Source: Bauldia sp. (GTDB lineage: Bacteria; Pseudomonadota; Alphaproteobacteria; Rhizobiales; Kaistiaceae). Taken from it: a stretch of DNA of 64,000 nt. Below are positions 9,720 through 17,067 of this stretch, piece after piece. The stretch lies in contig JAHCJZ010000004.1 of assembly GCA_026126025.1 (NCBI GenBank), forward strand, positions 1-64,000, written 5' to 3'. Made by a program: the position numbers and the translations under genes. The first letter of the stretch is position 1, and the number at the start of each line of letters is the position of its first letter. The notes under the pieces were generated by a model. It did not search any database. It was not told the DNA's origin and was given only the letters and a program-made list of their open reading frames with translations.

Positions 9720-10773
9720 GGATCGGGATCAGCCCCACATTGACCGCGCCGTGGCGGAGGATGAGCTTCGCCTCGTAGGCCGGCTGGCCTTCCATCTCGA
9801 TGGTCTTCGACAGCACCACGATCGCCTCGGCGATGATGTCGGCCTGGTTGGCATAGCCGGGGAAGAGCGCCGAGATCAGCATCGGCAAATCCTCCTCACC
9901 GCGGTAGCGCACCGTCACCTCGCCGCTGAACGTGCCGTCGAGCTCCAGCACCAGCGGGCCGGTGATCTCGGCGACGACCGTCCCTGAGGTGAGCCGCGAC
10001 GCATCGATATGGAACGAGCCGCCGGTGCGCAGCCAGTTGCGCGCGGTCGCCGCCGGGTCGGCGTTGAGCGTGCCGCCGGTGTCCATCAGGGTCAGCGTCG
10101 CGGTGCCCGAGAGCGAGGGGTAGAGGCTGCCACCAAGATCGACCACCAGCGCCTCGGTCGACAGCCACGCGCGGAGCGCGTCGTCGCGCTCGGGCGCCGG
10201 CTCGATCCGCGTCGTCCAGCGGTCCGCGGTGACGCCCCACAGCGGGAAGCCGATGCCGTCGGCGACCGCGACCGACACGTCCTCGAACGCCGCCTCGACC
10301 GAAGAGACACCCGAGAAGCCCACCGCGACCGTCGAATCCGCCTCGTCCCAGGTCGCGTCGAGCTGGAAGGTCGGCGTGTCGAGCGCGAGCGGCGCGGCGA
10401 TCGTCGCATTGATCCGCGTCGGATTGTAGAGCGCGGCGGCGACCGCGAGCGGCCCGATGCTGAAAGCCGCGCCCTCCCCGCCGTTGACCGAGGCGGCGCT
10501 GCAGGAAAGCCGCAGCTGGAACGGGAAGCCGCCGATGGCGCGCTCGGTGCAGGCCACGACCGGGTCGCGGCCGTCGACCGCCGAGCCTATGACCGAATCG
10601 GTGACCCGGTAGGCGGCGTACCAGTAGGCGCACCACAACAGGATGACGAGGATGAGGATGCCGAACAGCCAGCGCGGCGCCCGGCGGCGCCGGCGCGGCA
10701 CCTCGACGGCCGTTGGCAACGGGGCGTCCTCGGCGGCTACCATGCGGACCGCCGCGGCAGGGTGGAGAGACAT
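9676..10773 (-). CDS. DUF2125 family membrane-anchored protein
   Basis: A 365-residue protein with a cytosolic Arg-rich N-terminus, one membrane helix at about 33-55 and a long periplasmic part. The family hallmark CTERAIGGFPFQLRLSC follows the helix. DUF2125 proteins are widespread in Hyphomicrobiales and of unknown function. The start at 10773 lies only two bases from the divergent neighbour's GTG; an internal ATG at 10743 (MVAAED) is a real alternative. The 3' end runs into tyrC on the other strand. Confidence 0.88.
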   Translation of the reverse strand: MSLHPAAAVRMVAAEDAPLPTAVEVPRRRRRAPRWLFGILILVILLWCAYWYAAYRVTDSVIGSAVDGRDPVVACTERAIGGFPFQLRLSCSAASVNGGEGAAFSIGPLAVAAALYNPTRINATIAAPLALDTPTFQLDATWDEADSTVAVGFSGVSSVEAAFEDVSVAVADGIGFPLWGVTADRWTTRIEPAPERDDALRAWLSTEALVVDLGGSLYPSLSGTATLTLMDTGGTLNADPAATARNWLRTGGSFHIDASRLTSGTVVAEITGPLVLELDGTFSGEVTVRYRGEEDLPMLISALFPGYANQADIIAEAIVVLSKTIEMEGQPAYEAKLILRHGAVNVGLIPILTIPSLGSLEGFLE

Positions 10774-10775
10774 GC

Positions 10776-11312
10776 GTGGACGATGATCTCTGGGTGTTCG
10801 GCTACGGCTCGCTGATGTGGCGGCCGGGCTTCCCGCACGAGGAAGCGGCGCCCGCGCGGCTGTTCGGTCGTCATCGGGCGCTGTGCGTCTATTCCGTGGT
10901 CCATCGCGGTACCGAGGAGCGGCCGGGCCTCGTGCTCGGCCTTGATCGCGGCGGGTCGTGCCGCGGCATTGCGTTTCGCGTGGCCCCTCATAACAGCGAA
11001 TCCGTCATCGCATATTTAAGACAACGCGAGCTGGTGACCAGCGTCTACCTCGAAAGCCGCCTGCCGATCCGGCTTGAGAACCGCGATTTCACCACGGTCG
11101 CCATGGCGTTCGAGGTCGACCGCAAGCACCCGCAATATGCCGGCCCCCTGCCCCGCCAGCGCGCGCTGGAGCTCGTCCGCGACAGCGTCGGCGAGGCCGG
11201 CCACAACCGCGACTACGTCATCAACACCGCCGATCACCTCAAGCAGCTCGGCATCCACGACCCCGAGCTGGCGTGGCTGGCGGAGCGCCTGCGGGAGCAG
11301 GATGCGCCTTAA
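10776..11312 (+). CDS. ChaC-like gamma-glutamylcyclotransferase
   Basis: A 178-residue protein of the ChaC/GGCT family, which releases 5-oxoproline from gamma-glutamyl compounds such as glutathione. The N-terminal LWVFGYGSLMWRPGF is the substrate-binding YGSL motif; the catalytic Glu probably lies in the YLESRLPIRL region, and NRDYVINTADHL is the usual C-terminal signature. The GTG at 10776 has GGTGGAGAG upstream at good spacing, and the conserved block starts six codons later, so this start is firm. It diverges from DUF2125 with almost no intergenic space. Confidence 0.9.
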   Translation: MDDDLWVFGYGSLMWRPGFPHEEAAPARLFGRHRALCVYSVVHRGTEERPGLVLGLDRGGSCRGIAFRVAPHNSESVIAYLRQRELVTSVYLESRLPIRLENRDFTTVAMAFEVDRKHPQYAGPLPRQRALELVRDSVGEAGHNRDYVINTADHLKQLGIHDPELAWLAERLREQDAP

Positions 11313-11325
11313 CCGCAACGCCGCT

Positions 11326-11515
11326 CCCGGGCCGCGTGCAGCGAAGCTGCATCGCGAGACCCGGGACCCAGCATGAGAATCGTCGCGCAGCGACACTCAT
11401 CGCGCGACCAGCGCCGGCACTGGTCGTGCCGAAAGACGCGGCTTTCGCCGCGAAGTCTCGCGCTGGATCCCGGCTCTCGCGACACGGCTGCGCCGCGCGC
11501 GGTCCGGGATGAGCG
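11326..11515. repeat. family D repeat, copy 2 (long form)
   Basis: The element begins with the same CCCGGG-bounded TGCAGCGAAGCTGCA hairpin as copy 1. It continues with GTCGCGCAGCGAC, GCGGCTTTCGCCGC and a closing CCGGGATGAGCGG, giving several nested hairpins. It occupies the gap between two convergent genes. Confidence 0.75.
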
Positions 11516-11529
11516 GTTTCGGTTGGGGC

Positions 11530-11907
11530 TTAGGCCGCCAGCCTTGGCGTCTGGCCGAGGAGGTCGTCGAGCGCCGCCTGGCGGGCGTGGAGCGTCGGCG
11601 CGAGGAGATGCACGAACGCTTCGAGCCTGGGATCGGCGGCGAGCCGCGCGGTCAGCGCGCCGCGTTCGGCGGCGTCGGTGCTGCCGATGAGGGTCACCGC
11701 CTCGCCGATGAGCGCACCATTGGCGTCGCGTCGGGCGAGAACGACCAGCGCGTCGCGGAAGTCCGCGAGCGCCCGCGCCTCGACGGCCGAGAACAGGTAG
11801 CGGCGGCCCGAGGCGCCGCACCAGAAATGGAACCGGTCGCCGAGCCCTGCGAGATCGGCCAGCCGGGGAACGCCGCCATCGGCGAACGGGAAACGGGTGT
11901 GCATCAT
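11530..11907 (-). CDS. small conserved hypothetical protein
   Basis: About 125 residues, soluble, without signal peptide or membrane helix. A recognisable central segment is FHFWCGASGRRYLFSAVEARALADF, here given only by its ends at about residues 26-50. I do not recognise a characterised family. It lies downstream of plsC on the same strand. Three in-frame ATGs exist (11919, 11907, 11904). The first falls inside the probable -10 box, so 11907 is preferred and the message may be leaderless. Confidence 0.6.
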   Translation of the reverse strand: MMHTRFPFADGGVPRLADLAGLGDRFHFWCGASGRRYLFSAVEARALADFRDALVVLARRDANGALIGEAVTLIGSTDAAERGALTARLAADPRLEAFVHLLAPTLHARQAALDDLLGQTPRLAA

Positions 11908-11914
11908 GAGAACA

Positions 11915-11944
11915 AACATAGAACACTGAGCTTCGATTCGGCAA
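11915..11944 (-). promoter_or_regulatory. promoter for the small hypothetical gene
   Basis: On the minus strand TTGCCG (11944-11939) and TATGTT (11920-11915) are separated by 18 bases. The predicted first base is near 11907-11908, coinciding with an ATG and no Shine-Dalgarno sequence, so a leaderless transcript is possible. Confidence 0.45.
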
Positions 11945-11985
11945 GGATGACCGACGATTGCGGCCCGCGCGAGTCGGCTTTGTGC

Positions 11986-12777
11986 CTAAGCCGTTGTTTT
12001 TTGCCGCAATTCTGAAAGACGCGCCTCGGCCTCGGGCGGAAAAGGCGGTCGTGGCTTTCCTGCATCGGCCTCCACGATCAGGCGGTCGACACCGGCCTCG
12101 ACGGTCTCGGTCAGCCGCGTCAGGAACGCCCGCGACGACAGCCCCGGCGCGATCGACGGCAGGAATTCCACCACGATGGTGCCGGGGAAGCGCAGGAACC
12201 GGCGCCGCGGCCAGTAGAAGCCGGAATTGAGCGCCACCGGCACCACCGGCACCCCGAGCTTCCCGTAGAGATGGACGATGCCGTACTTCACGTCGGGCGG
12301 CGCGCCCGGCGCCTTCCGTGTCCCTTCGGGGAAGATGATCACCGGCCGCCCCTCGGCGAGGACGCGCTTCGCGCCCTCGGTGATCTCCTTCAGCGCGGCC
12401 GAGCCGGCGCCGCGGGTGACGTAGATCATCCGCGCCTTCCACGCCCACCAGCCCCAGATCGGCACGTAGAGGAGTTGGCGCTTGATGACGACGCCGGGGT
12501 TCCGGATCACCGTGAGGAGCGCGAAGGTCTCCCACAGCGACTGGTGCTTCGACGCGATCACCACCGGCCCGGTGGGGATGTTCTCCAGCCCGCGGAACTC
12601 GGCTTTGGTGCCGCAGACGACGCGCAGCAGCCACAGGAGGGTCTTCGCCATGCCCGAGACGACCGCCATGTTCGCCGGCTGCGGCAGGAAGAAATAGACC
12701 GGCGTGATCACGATGAAGGCGACGATCATCGTGACGTAGAAGAGGACGTTGTAGACCGCCGACCGGATGGCGGTCAT
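11986..12777 (-). CDS. plsC: 1-acyl-sn-glycerol-3-phosphate acyltransferase
   Basis: A 263-residue membrane-associated acyltransferase that makes phosphatidic acid from lysophosphatidic acid. A membrane helix lies at about 8-32. The catalytic HX4D block appears as KHQSLWE (His78, Glu83), with Glu in place of Asp as in many alphaproteobacterial PlsC proteins. FPEGTR is at 149-154, and VPVVPVALNSG is the fourth acyltransferase motif. Length fits. It follows ftsX on the same strand across a repeat-filled gap. Confidence 0.9.
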   Translation of the reverse strand: MTAIRSAVYNVLFYVTMIVAFIVITPVYFFLPQPANMAVVSGMAKTLLWLLRVVCGTKAEFRGLENIPTGPVVIASKHQSLWETFALLTVIRNPGVVIKRQLLYVPIWGWWAWKARMIYVTRGAGSAALKEITEGAKRVLAEGRPVIIFPEGTRKAPGAPPDVKYGIVHLYGKLGVPVVPVALNSGFYWPRRRFLRFPGTIVVEFLPSIAPGLSSRAFLTRLTETVEAGVDRLIVEADAGKPRPPFPPEAEARLSELRQKTTA

Positions 12778-12800
12778 GGCTGGCGTTCCCCCGCTCTCCC

Positions 12801-12890
12801 TTCGTCACCCCGGCGACGGCCGGGGTCCAGAAGCCACACATCGCGGCCGGGCAAGCGGCCCTGGATTCCGGCCTTCGCCGGAATGACGAA
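12801..12890. repeat. GCCGGAATCCAG/CTGGACCCCGGC repeat, family C, copy 1
   Basis: A paired element: one palindrome CACCCCGGC...GCCGGGGT and a second CTGGATTCCGGC...GCCGGAATGACG, separated by about 25 variable bases. The same pair, in either orientation, is at 32421-32510, 34683-34769, 37069-37154, 55396-55481 and 60929-61012. Confidence 0.85.
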
Positions 12891-12903
12891 GACAACCTGG
12901 GCC

Positions 12904-12945
12904 GACTGCCGACTGCCGACTGCCGACTGCCGCTTGCCGACTGCC
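12904..12945 (-). repeat. heptamer tandem repeat GACTGCC x6
   Basis: Six heptamers, five exact and one variant (GCTTGCC, fifth unit), lie four bases beyond the ftsX stop codon. The unit is identical to that at 8714-8741. Confidence 0.9.
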
Positions 12946-12949
12946 GCGC

Positions 12950-13942
12950 TCACTTCACTTCGCCGAGATAGCGGAACACCGTGATCCGCGAGGTGATCGC
13001 GGTAAGGACGGCGATGGCGAAGGCGACGCCGAGCGCGCCGAAATAGCCGGTAGGCCCGACCGCGAAGCTGCCGAACAGCGCCGAGACCTGCGCCCCCTCG
13101 GGCGAGCTCCTCAGCATCGTCATTGCAAGGCCGAGGAGGGCGAAGAGCACCGCTGCCGCTGCCGCGCCGGCGAGCCCGCCCTTGAGGCCGAGAATGAGGA
13201 AGTGGCGCTGGAACTCGCCTGCCACGAAACCGTCCTCGGCGCCGACGAAATGGAGCACCGAGACGATGCCCTGGTTGCCGGCCATCGCGCCGCGGGTGGC
13301 GAAGACGACGCTGAGGACCGTCGCGGCGAAGACGAGGAGGAGCACGGCAAAACCGACGAGCACGGTGACGTTCGCCATCGAGCGCAGCCGGTCGGTCCAC
13401 ATCCGGTGGTCGTCGAGGACCGCGCCCGGCACCTCGGCCGCGATCTGCGCGCCGAGCGCGGCAAAATCGATCGCCGCCGCATCCGCGACCTCGACCACGA
13501 TCAGCCGCGGGATCGGCAGCTCGCTCATGTCGAGCCCGCCGAGCCAGGGCTCAAGCAGCGTCTCGTTCTGCGCGGTGGAGAGCGCGGTCGCCGAGCCGAT
13601 GCCGGGCGTCTGGCGGAGGATCGCCAGCGCCCGCGCCGTGCCGGCCTCGATGTCCGCGCCGTCGAGCGGCACGATCTGCACCGTCACCTCGCGCAGCACG
13701 TCCTGCTGCCAGTCATGCGCCGCATCGCGCACCAGCGTGACCGCGCCGACGGTGATGCAGGCGAGGAAGCTCATGATCGCGACGACGATCATCAGCGCAT
13801 TGCCGGCGATGGAATTGGCGGGAACGATCGGTCCCGGCCCGGTCTCGGCGACCCGGCGGCCGAAGCGCCGGCCGGCCGGGAACAGCCGCAGCCGCGGGGT
13901 CGAGATCGGCGTCGCCTCAGTTGTGGATCTGGAGACGGCCAT
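12950..13942 (-). CDS. ftsX: cell division ABC transporter permease FtsX
   Basis: A 330-residue integral membrane protein with the FtsX layout: an N-terminal helix at about 47-70, a periplasmic domain of roughly 100 residues, then three C-terminal helices. With FtsE it couples the divisome to peptidoglycan hydrolase control. The MANVTVLVGFAVLLLVFAATVLSVV-type helix near residue 190 and the final RITVFRYLGEVK tail fit. Its start overlaps the end of ftsE by 26 bases, so the two are translated from one message. Confidence 0.92.
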   Translation of the reverse strand: MAVSRSTTEATPISTPRLRLFPAGRRFGRRVAETGPGPIVPANSIAGNALMIVVAIMSFLACITVGAVTLVRDAAHDWQQDVLREVTVQIVPLDGADIEAGTARALAILRQTPGIGSATALSTAQNETLLEPWLGGLDMSELPIPRLIVVEVADAAAIDFAALGAQIAAEVPGAVLDDHRMWTDRLRSMANVTVLVGFAVLLLVFAATVLSVVFATRGAMAGNQGIVSVLHFVGAEDGFVAGEFQRHFLILGLKGGLAGAAAAAVLFALLGLAMTMLRSSPEGAQVSALFGSFAVGPTGYFGALGVAFAIAVLTAITSRITVFRYLGEVK

Positions 13943-14576
13943 CCTCGAGCACCATGGTGCGGGCGGGAAACTGGTTCATCAGCTCGGTGTCGTGGGTCGC
14001 GATCACCACCGACGTGCCGAGGCGGTTGAGCTCGGTGAAGAGCCGCAGCAGCCGGCGCGCCAGCGGCGGATCGACATTGCCCGTCGGCTCGTCGGCGAGC
14101 AAGATTTCCGGGTGGCCGATCAGCGCCCGCGCGATCGCCGCGCGCTGCTTCTCGCCGCCCGACAGCACCGGCGGATAGGCGTTGATCCGGTGGCCGAGCC
14201 CGACCCAGTGGAGGAGCTCCATCACATCGGCCCGGTAGTGGGTCTCACGGCGGCCGAGGACGCGCAATGGCAGGCCCACATTCTCGTAGGTGGTGAGATG
14301 GTCGAGGAGGCGAAAATCCTGGAACACCACGCCCATCCGCCGCCGCAGCTTCGGCAGATCCGTCGGCGCCAGCGTCGCCGCGTCGCGGCCGAAGACATGG
14401 ATCAGCCCGCGCGACGGCCTGAGCGACAGGAAGAGAAGCCGCAGCAGGCTGCTCTTCCCCGCGCCGGACGGCCCGGTGAGGTACTGGAAGGAATGCGGCA
14501 CGAGCGAAAAGGACAGGTCGCGCAGCACCTCCGGCCCCATGCCGTAGCGCAGGCCAACATTGTCGAAGCGGATCAC
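13917..14576 (-). CDS. ftsE: cell division ATP-binding protein FtsE
   Basis: A 219-residue ABC ATPase. Walker A is GPSGAGKSS (35-43), the signature is LSGGEKQR, Walker B is ILLADEPTGNVDP and the switch His is in IATHD. FtsE energises FtsX at the septum. It is the first gene of the ftsEX pair and lies opposite the DUF3426-like gene, an arrangement common in Hyphomicrobiales. A CtrA-like sequence about 60 bases upstream could tie it to the cell cycle. Confidence 0.95.
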   Translation of the reverse strand: MIRFDNVGLRYGMGPEVLRDLSFSLVPHSFQYLTGPSGAGKSSLLRLLFLSLRPSRGLIHVFGRDAATLAPTDLPKLRRRMGVVFQDFRLLDHLTTYENVGLPLRVLGRRETHYRADVMELLHWVGLGHRINAYPPVLSGGEKQRAAIARALIGHPEILLADEPTGNVDPPLARRLLRLFTELNRLGTSVVIATHDTELMNQFPARTMVLEDGRLQIHN

Positions 14577-14634
14577 TCCGGCAGCCTCGGAATCTGGGTG
14601 AAACGGCCCTCAGCCATCTGTCGCGCCCTCACCA

Positions 14635-14649
14635 TTAACGCTCCGTTTA
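14635..14649. promoter_or_regulatory. CtrA-box-like sequence upstream of ftsE
   Basis: TTAA-N7-TTTA fits the TTAA-N7-TTAA consensus of the alphaproteobacterial cell-cycle regulator CtrA with one mismatch. It lies 59-73 bases upstream of the ftsE start codon. A single near-match in one region is weak evidence by itself. Confidence 0.35.
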
Positions 14650-14740
14650 CGAAACCGGAAAGAAACGCGGCGGGATCAAGGCATGAACAGTGTTTGGCCG
14701 AGTTGTCAGGCTGGTTCCCTTGCGAAGCTCCGCGTTCCGC

Positions 14741-14884
14741 TCCCTCCTTCGAGGCTCGCTTCGCTCGCACCTCAGGATGAGGCCGCGCATTGAAGGCTCG
14801 CCGCTCGGAGCGAGGCGGGGAAGCAGCGCAATCTACACAGCGACCTCATCCTGAGGTGCCCGGCGAAGCCGGGCCTCGAAGGAC
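14741..14884. repeat. TCCTTCGAGGC...CCTCAGGATGAG repeat, family E, copy 1
   Basis: Inverted halves: TCCTTCGAGGCTCGCTTCG at one end and its complementary CCGGGCCTCGAAGGA at the other. Inside these, CACCTCAGGATGAG faces CTCATCCTGAGGTG. Copy 2 is at 31352-31450. The long arms would form a hairpin in either transcript direction. Confidence 0.85.
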
Positions 14885-14971
14885 CCGCGACTACTCGCCC
14901 GTCACCGCGTGCGTGGTCGCGGGACGTTAACCATTGCGGCCTAGCTTGGCGAGGCTTCACCGGAGGCCTCG

Positions 14972-15613
14972 ATGCCCGGCCCTGGCCCGCTTTCGGGCAA
15001 TGCCACGTTCCAGCCGTCCAGCCGTCCCGTGACGCGGGGGGAGACCCCTGCCCTCCCCGGGATCGCAGTGCGGCGCGACTGGGCGCTTCCCGGGGAACGC
15101 CCGCGGCGCGACATGCCGCTGACGATCGAGGTCCATCCCGGCTTCGACGCCATGCGCCTCCGTGCTGCCCGCAACGGCGCCCGGCCGCACCGCACTAGCC
15201 GCGGCGTCGCGATCGTCGCCGCGCTGCTGGCGATCATCACCCTCGCCGTGACCATCGCCGCGCTGATCACCACCAATCCGCCGCAGCCGGAGATCGTCGC
15301 GCTCGGGCGGGCCGACCCGGCGCTCGCCATTTCCGGCGTCGAGGCGATCCGCACCACCTCGAATGGCTGGCCGCTGCTGCGCATCGAAGGCATCGTCGCC
15401 AACCGCTCCGGCGGCGAGCAGATCGTGCCGCCGATCCAGCTTTCCACCCGCGACGCCAACGGCATGCTCGTTGCACTGGGCTTTGCCACGCCGGCGACGC
15501 CCATCCTCGCGCCCGGCGAGAGGACGACCTTCACCGCCGATTTCTCCGACATGAGAGGCCGCGGTGAGGATATCGTCGTCACCTTCGAGGAAGGCATCGC
15601 CGGAGCTGAGTGA
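14972..15613 (+). CDS. single-pass membrane protein, DUF3426-like, lacking the zinc ribbon
   Basis: A 213-residue protein: about 65 poorly conserved, Arg/Pro-rich residues, one membrane helix at about 71-92, then a beta-rich domain (EGIVANRSGG, PPIQLSTRDANG, ILAPGERTTFTADF) like the DUF3426/FxLYD part of MJ0042-type zinc-ribbon proteins usually found opposite ftsE. The N-terminal CxxC zinc ribbon of those proteins is missing, and no CxxC lies in frame upstream. CGGAGG six bases before the ATG supports this start. Its stop is one base from hpt. Confidence 0.7.
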   Translation: MPGPGPLSGNATFQPSSRPVTRGETPALPGIAVRRDWALPGERPRRDMPLTIEVHPGFDAMRLRAARNGARPHRTSRGVAIVAALLAIITLAVTIAALITTNPPQPEIVALGRADPALAISGVEAIRTTSNGWPLLRIEGIVANRSGGEQIVPPIQLSTRDANGMLVALGFATPATPILAPGERTTFTADFSDMRGRGEDIVVTFEEGIAGAE

Positions 15614-15614
15614 C

Positions 15615-16148
15615 ATGCCGCAAGTGCGGGACAGGCGGATCGGCGTTCTCTTCCCCGCCGAAGCGATCGCCGCGCGCAATGCCGCCATGGCCGCCGAGAT
15701 CGCCGCGGCCGGCTATCGCGACCTCCTCGTCGTCGCGGTGCTGAAGGGCAGCTTCATCTTCGCCGCCGACCTCCTCCGCGCCCTCCACGGCGCCGGCATC
15801 TCGCCCGAGGTCGATTTCATCTCGCTGTCGAGCTATGGGGCCGGCACGGTGTCGAGCGGGAGCGTGCGCGTGGTGCGCGACATCGAAAGCGACGTCGCCG
15901 GCCGCGACGTCCTCCTCATCGACGACATCCTGGAGACCGGCCGCACCATCGGCTTCGCCCGCGACCTGATGCTGGAGCGCGGCGCGCGGAAAGTCGGCCT
16001 TGCCGTCCTCCTCGACAAGAAGCGCCCGCGCGCCGTGGAGGCCGACCATATCGGCTTCGTCTGCCCGGACGTCTTCGTCGTCGGCTACGGTATGGACGCC
16101 GCCCACGCCTTCCGCGAGCTGCCGTTCGTCGGCGTGGTGGAGGACTGA
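15615..16148 (+). CDS. hpt: hypoxanthine phosphoribosyltransferase
   Basis: A 177-residue type I phosphoribosyltransferase for purine salvage. It converts hypoxanthine (and usually guanine) plus PRPP to the nucleotide. The PRPP loop is VLLIDDILETGRT (99-111), and VVAVLKGSFIFAADL is the N-terminal substrate segment. Start at 15615 (MPQVRD) is preferred to the upstream in-frame codon, because it follows the previous stop by one base and matches the family's N-terminus. Confidence 0.93.
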   Translation: MPQVRDRRIGVLFPAEAIAARNAAMAAEIAAAGYRDLLVVAVLKGSFIFAADLLRALHGAGISPEVDFISLSSYGAGTVSSGSVRVVRDIESDVAGRDVLLIDDILETGRTIGFARDLMLERGARKVGLAVLLDKKRPRAVEADHIGFVCPDVFVVGYGMDAAHAFRELPFVGVVED

Positions 16149-16179
16149 GCCGATATCGCGGCCATTAAATCAGATAATT

Positions 16180-16201
16180 ATATCCGACATTCGGTGGATA
16201 T
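16180..16201. promoter_or_regulatory. inverted repeat ATATCC-N10-GGATAT
   Basis: Six-base arms at 16180-16185 and 16196-16201 stand in an unusually AT-rich gap just upstream of a -35 box. The position suits an operator for the HTH protein encoded downstream, though this is inferred. Confidence 0.4.
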
Positions 16202-16206
16202 TTCCG

Positions 16207-16235
16207 TTGACGGCATCCGATCATCGGAGTAGTTT
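16207..16235 (+). promoter_or_regulatory. promoter with palindromic spacer for the DUF4160/DUF2442 module
   Basis: TTGACG (16207-16212) and TAGTTT (16230-16235) are 17 bases apart. The spacer contains the palindrome CCGAT-C-ATCGG (16217-16227), where a bound regulator would block RNA polymerase. It gives the pair its own promoter, separate from hpt. Confidence 0.5.
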
Positions 16236-16261
16236 TCTGCGAATTCACAGGGAATTCTGCG

Positions 16262-16507
16262 GTGGGCAAACTCCTGCAGATCGGGAATGCATCCGTAAGG
16301 GTTTATGCCAATGACCACCTTCCTCCGCATTTTCATATCGTGACTCCCGACCACGAAGCACTGATCGACCTGGCTGGAATGGATATTGTCGCGGGCGTTG
16401 TGAGGGGGGCTGGTGCACGAGCCGCGCTGGTTTGGGCAAGAGCTAATCGGAGCACGGTTGTTGCTGAGTGGAACCGGGTCAACCCAAGCTTTCCGATCGT
16501 GGATTAG
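16262..16507 (+). CDS. DUF4160 protein (toxin-like partner)
   Basis: An 81-residue protein with the DUF4160 signature VYANDHLPPHFHIV followed by EALIDLAGMDIVAG. DUF4160 genes are often paired with a DUF2442 gene, an arrangement that resembles toxin-antitoxin modules, but no activity is established to my knowledge. The GTG at 16262 follows CAGGGAATTC at suitable spacing. Base composition is visibly poorer in GC than hpt and the TIGR02302 gene, suggesting transfer. Confidence 0.75.
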   Translation: MGKLLQIGNASVRVYANDHLPPHFHIVTPDHEALIDLAGMDIVAGVVRGAGARAALVWARANRSTVVAEWNRVNPSFPIVD

Positions 16508-16533
16508 GGATCGTGTGAGGGAGCGTTTCTGAA

Positions 16534-17043
16534 ATGGCCAGCACCACGCTTCCGCGCGTCAGGTCGGCGAAGGCAGGCGAGAGCTTCAACATCGTCGTCA
16601 ACTGGTCGGATGATACCGCCCCTTCGGACATCAATCTCGCAGGTTGGATCAAGACAGGGTCGGAGGTACTGGCCCCGCTGAAACGTCCCGGCATTTTTGC
16701 CACGGCCGCGGTCGGAGAGCATGGCTCAATGATTTATTGGGGCGATCCAGATGGCGACCTCGCCATCGATGCGGTTCACCTCCATCGGCTTGCTCAAGAG
16801 CAGGAGGAATTCACATCCACGGAGCTGGCCGAATGGCAGGAGAGACTCGGCATCTCCAATGCCGAGGCCGCTAGCGTTCTGGGCATCGCTGTGAGCACCT
16901 TCAGCCTCTACAAGGCCGGCAGCGACATTCCCGCCGCGGTAGCCATCGCTTGTCGTGCCTCGTTACGTGACCCGGTTATCGTGCAAGCTCGTCTTAGGCC
17001 GAGCAAGTCAATTGGCCGGCCGCGCCGGATGTCCCTGATCTAG
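16534..17043 (+). CDS. DUF2442 protein with C-terminal helix-turn-helix
   Basis: A 169-residue two-part protein. Residues 5-90 match DUF2442 (FNIVVNWSDDT, LAPLKRPGIFATAAVGEHGSMIYW, DLAIDAVHLHRLA). Residues 100-150 are an XRE-like helix-turn-helix (WQERLGISNAEAASVLGIAVSTFSLYKAG). The DNA-binding end makes it the likely regulator or antitoxin of the DUF4160 gene 26 bases upstream. Low GC, like its partner. Function beyond that is unknown. Confidence 0.75.
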   Translation: MASTTLPRVRSAKAGESFNIVVNWSDDTAPSDINLAGWIKTGSEVLAPLKRPGIFATAAVGEHGSMIYWGDPDGDLAIDAVHLHRLAQEQEEFTSTELAEWQERLGISNAEAASVLGIAVSTFSLYKAGSDIPAAVAIACRASLRDPVIVQARLRPSKSIGRPRRMSLI

Positions 17044-17067
17044 AGCGAACACCGGAACAAGCGCTAC

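Larger units (their letters stand above)
14577..14971. other. divergent intergenic region ftsE / DUF3426-like gene
   Basis: The ftsE-proximal 160 bases are less GC-rich and carry a CtrA-like sequence at 14635-14649. The middle (14741-14884) is a family E repeat. The last 85 bases lead to the plus-strand gene, which has a CGGAGG ribosome site at 14961-14966. I see no RNA gene. Confidence 0.6.

Noticed and set aside
8714-12945. GACTGCC arrays as CRISPR
   Set aside because: The units are contiguous heptamers without spacers and no cas gene is present.
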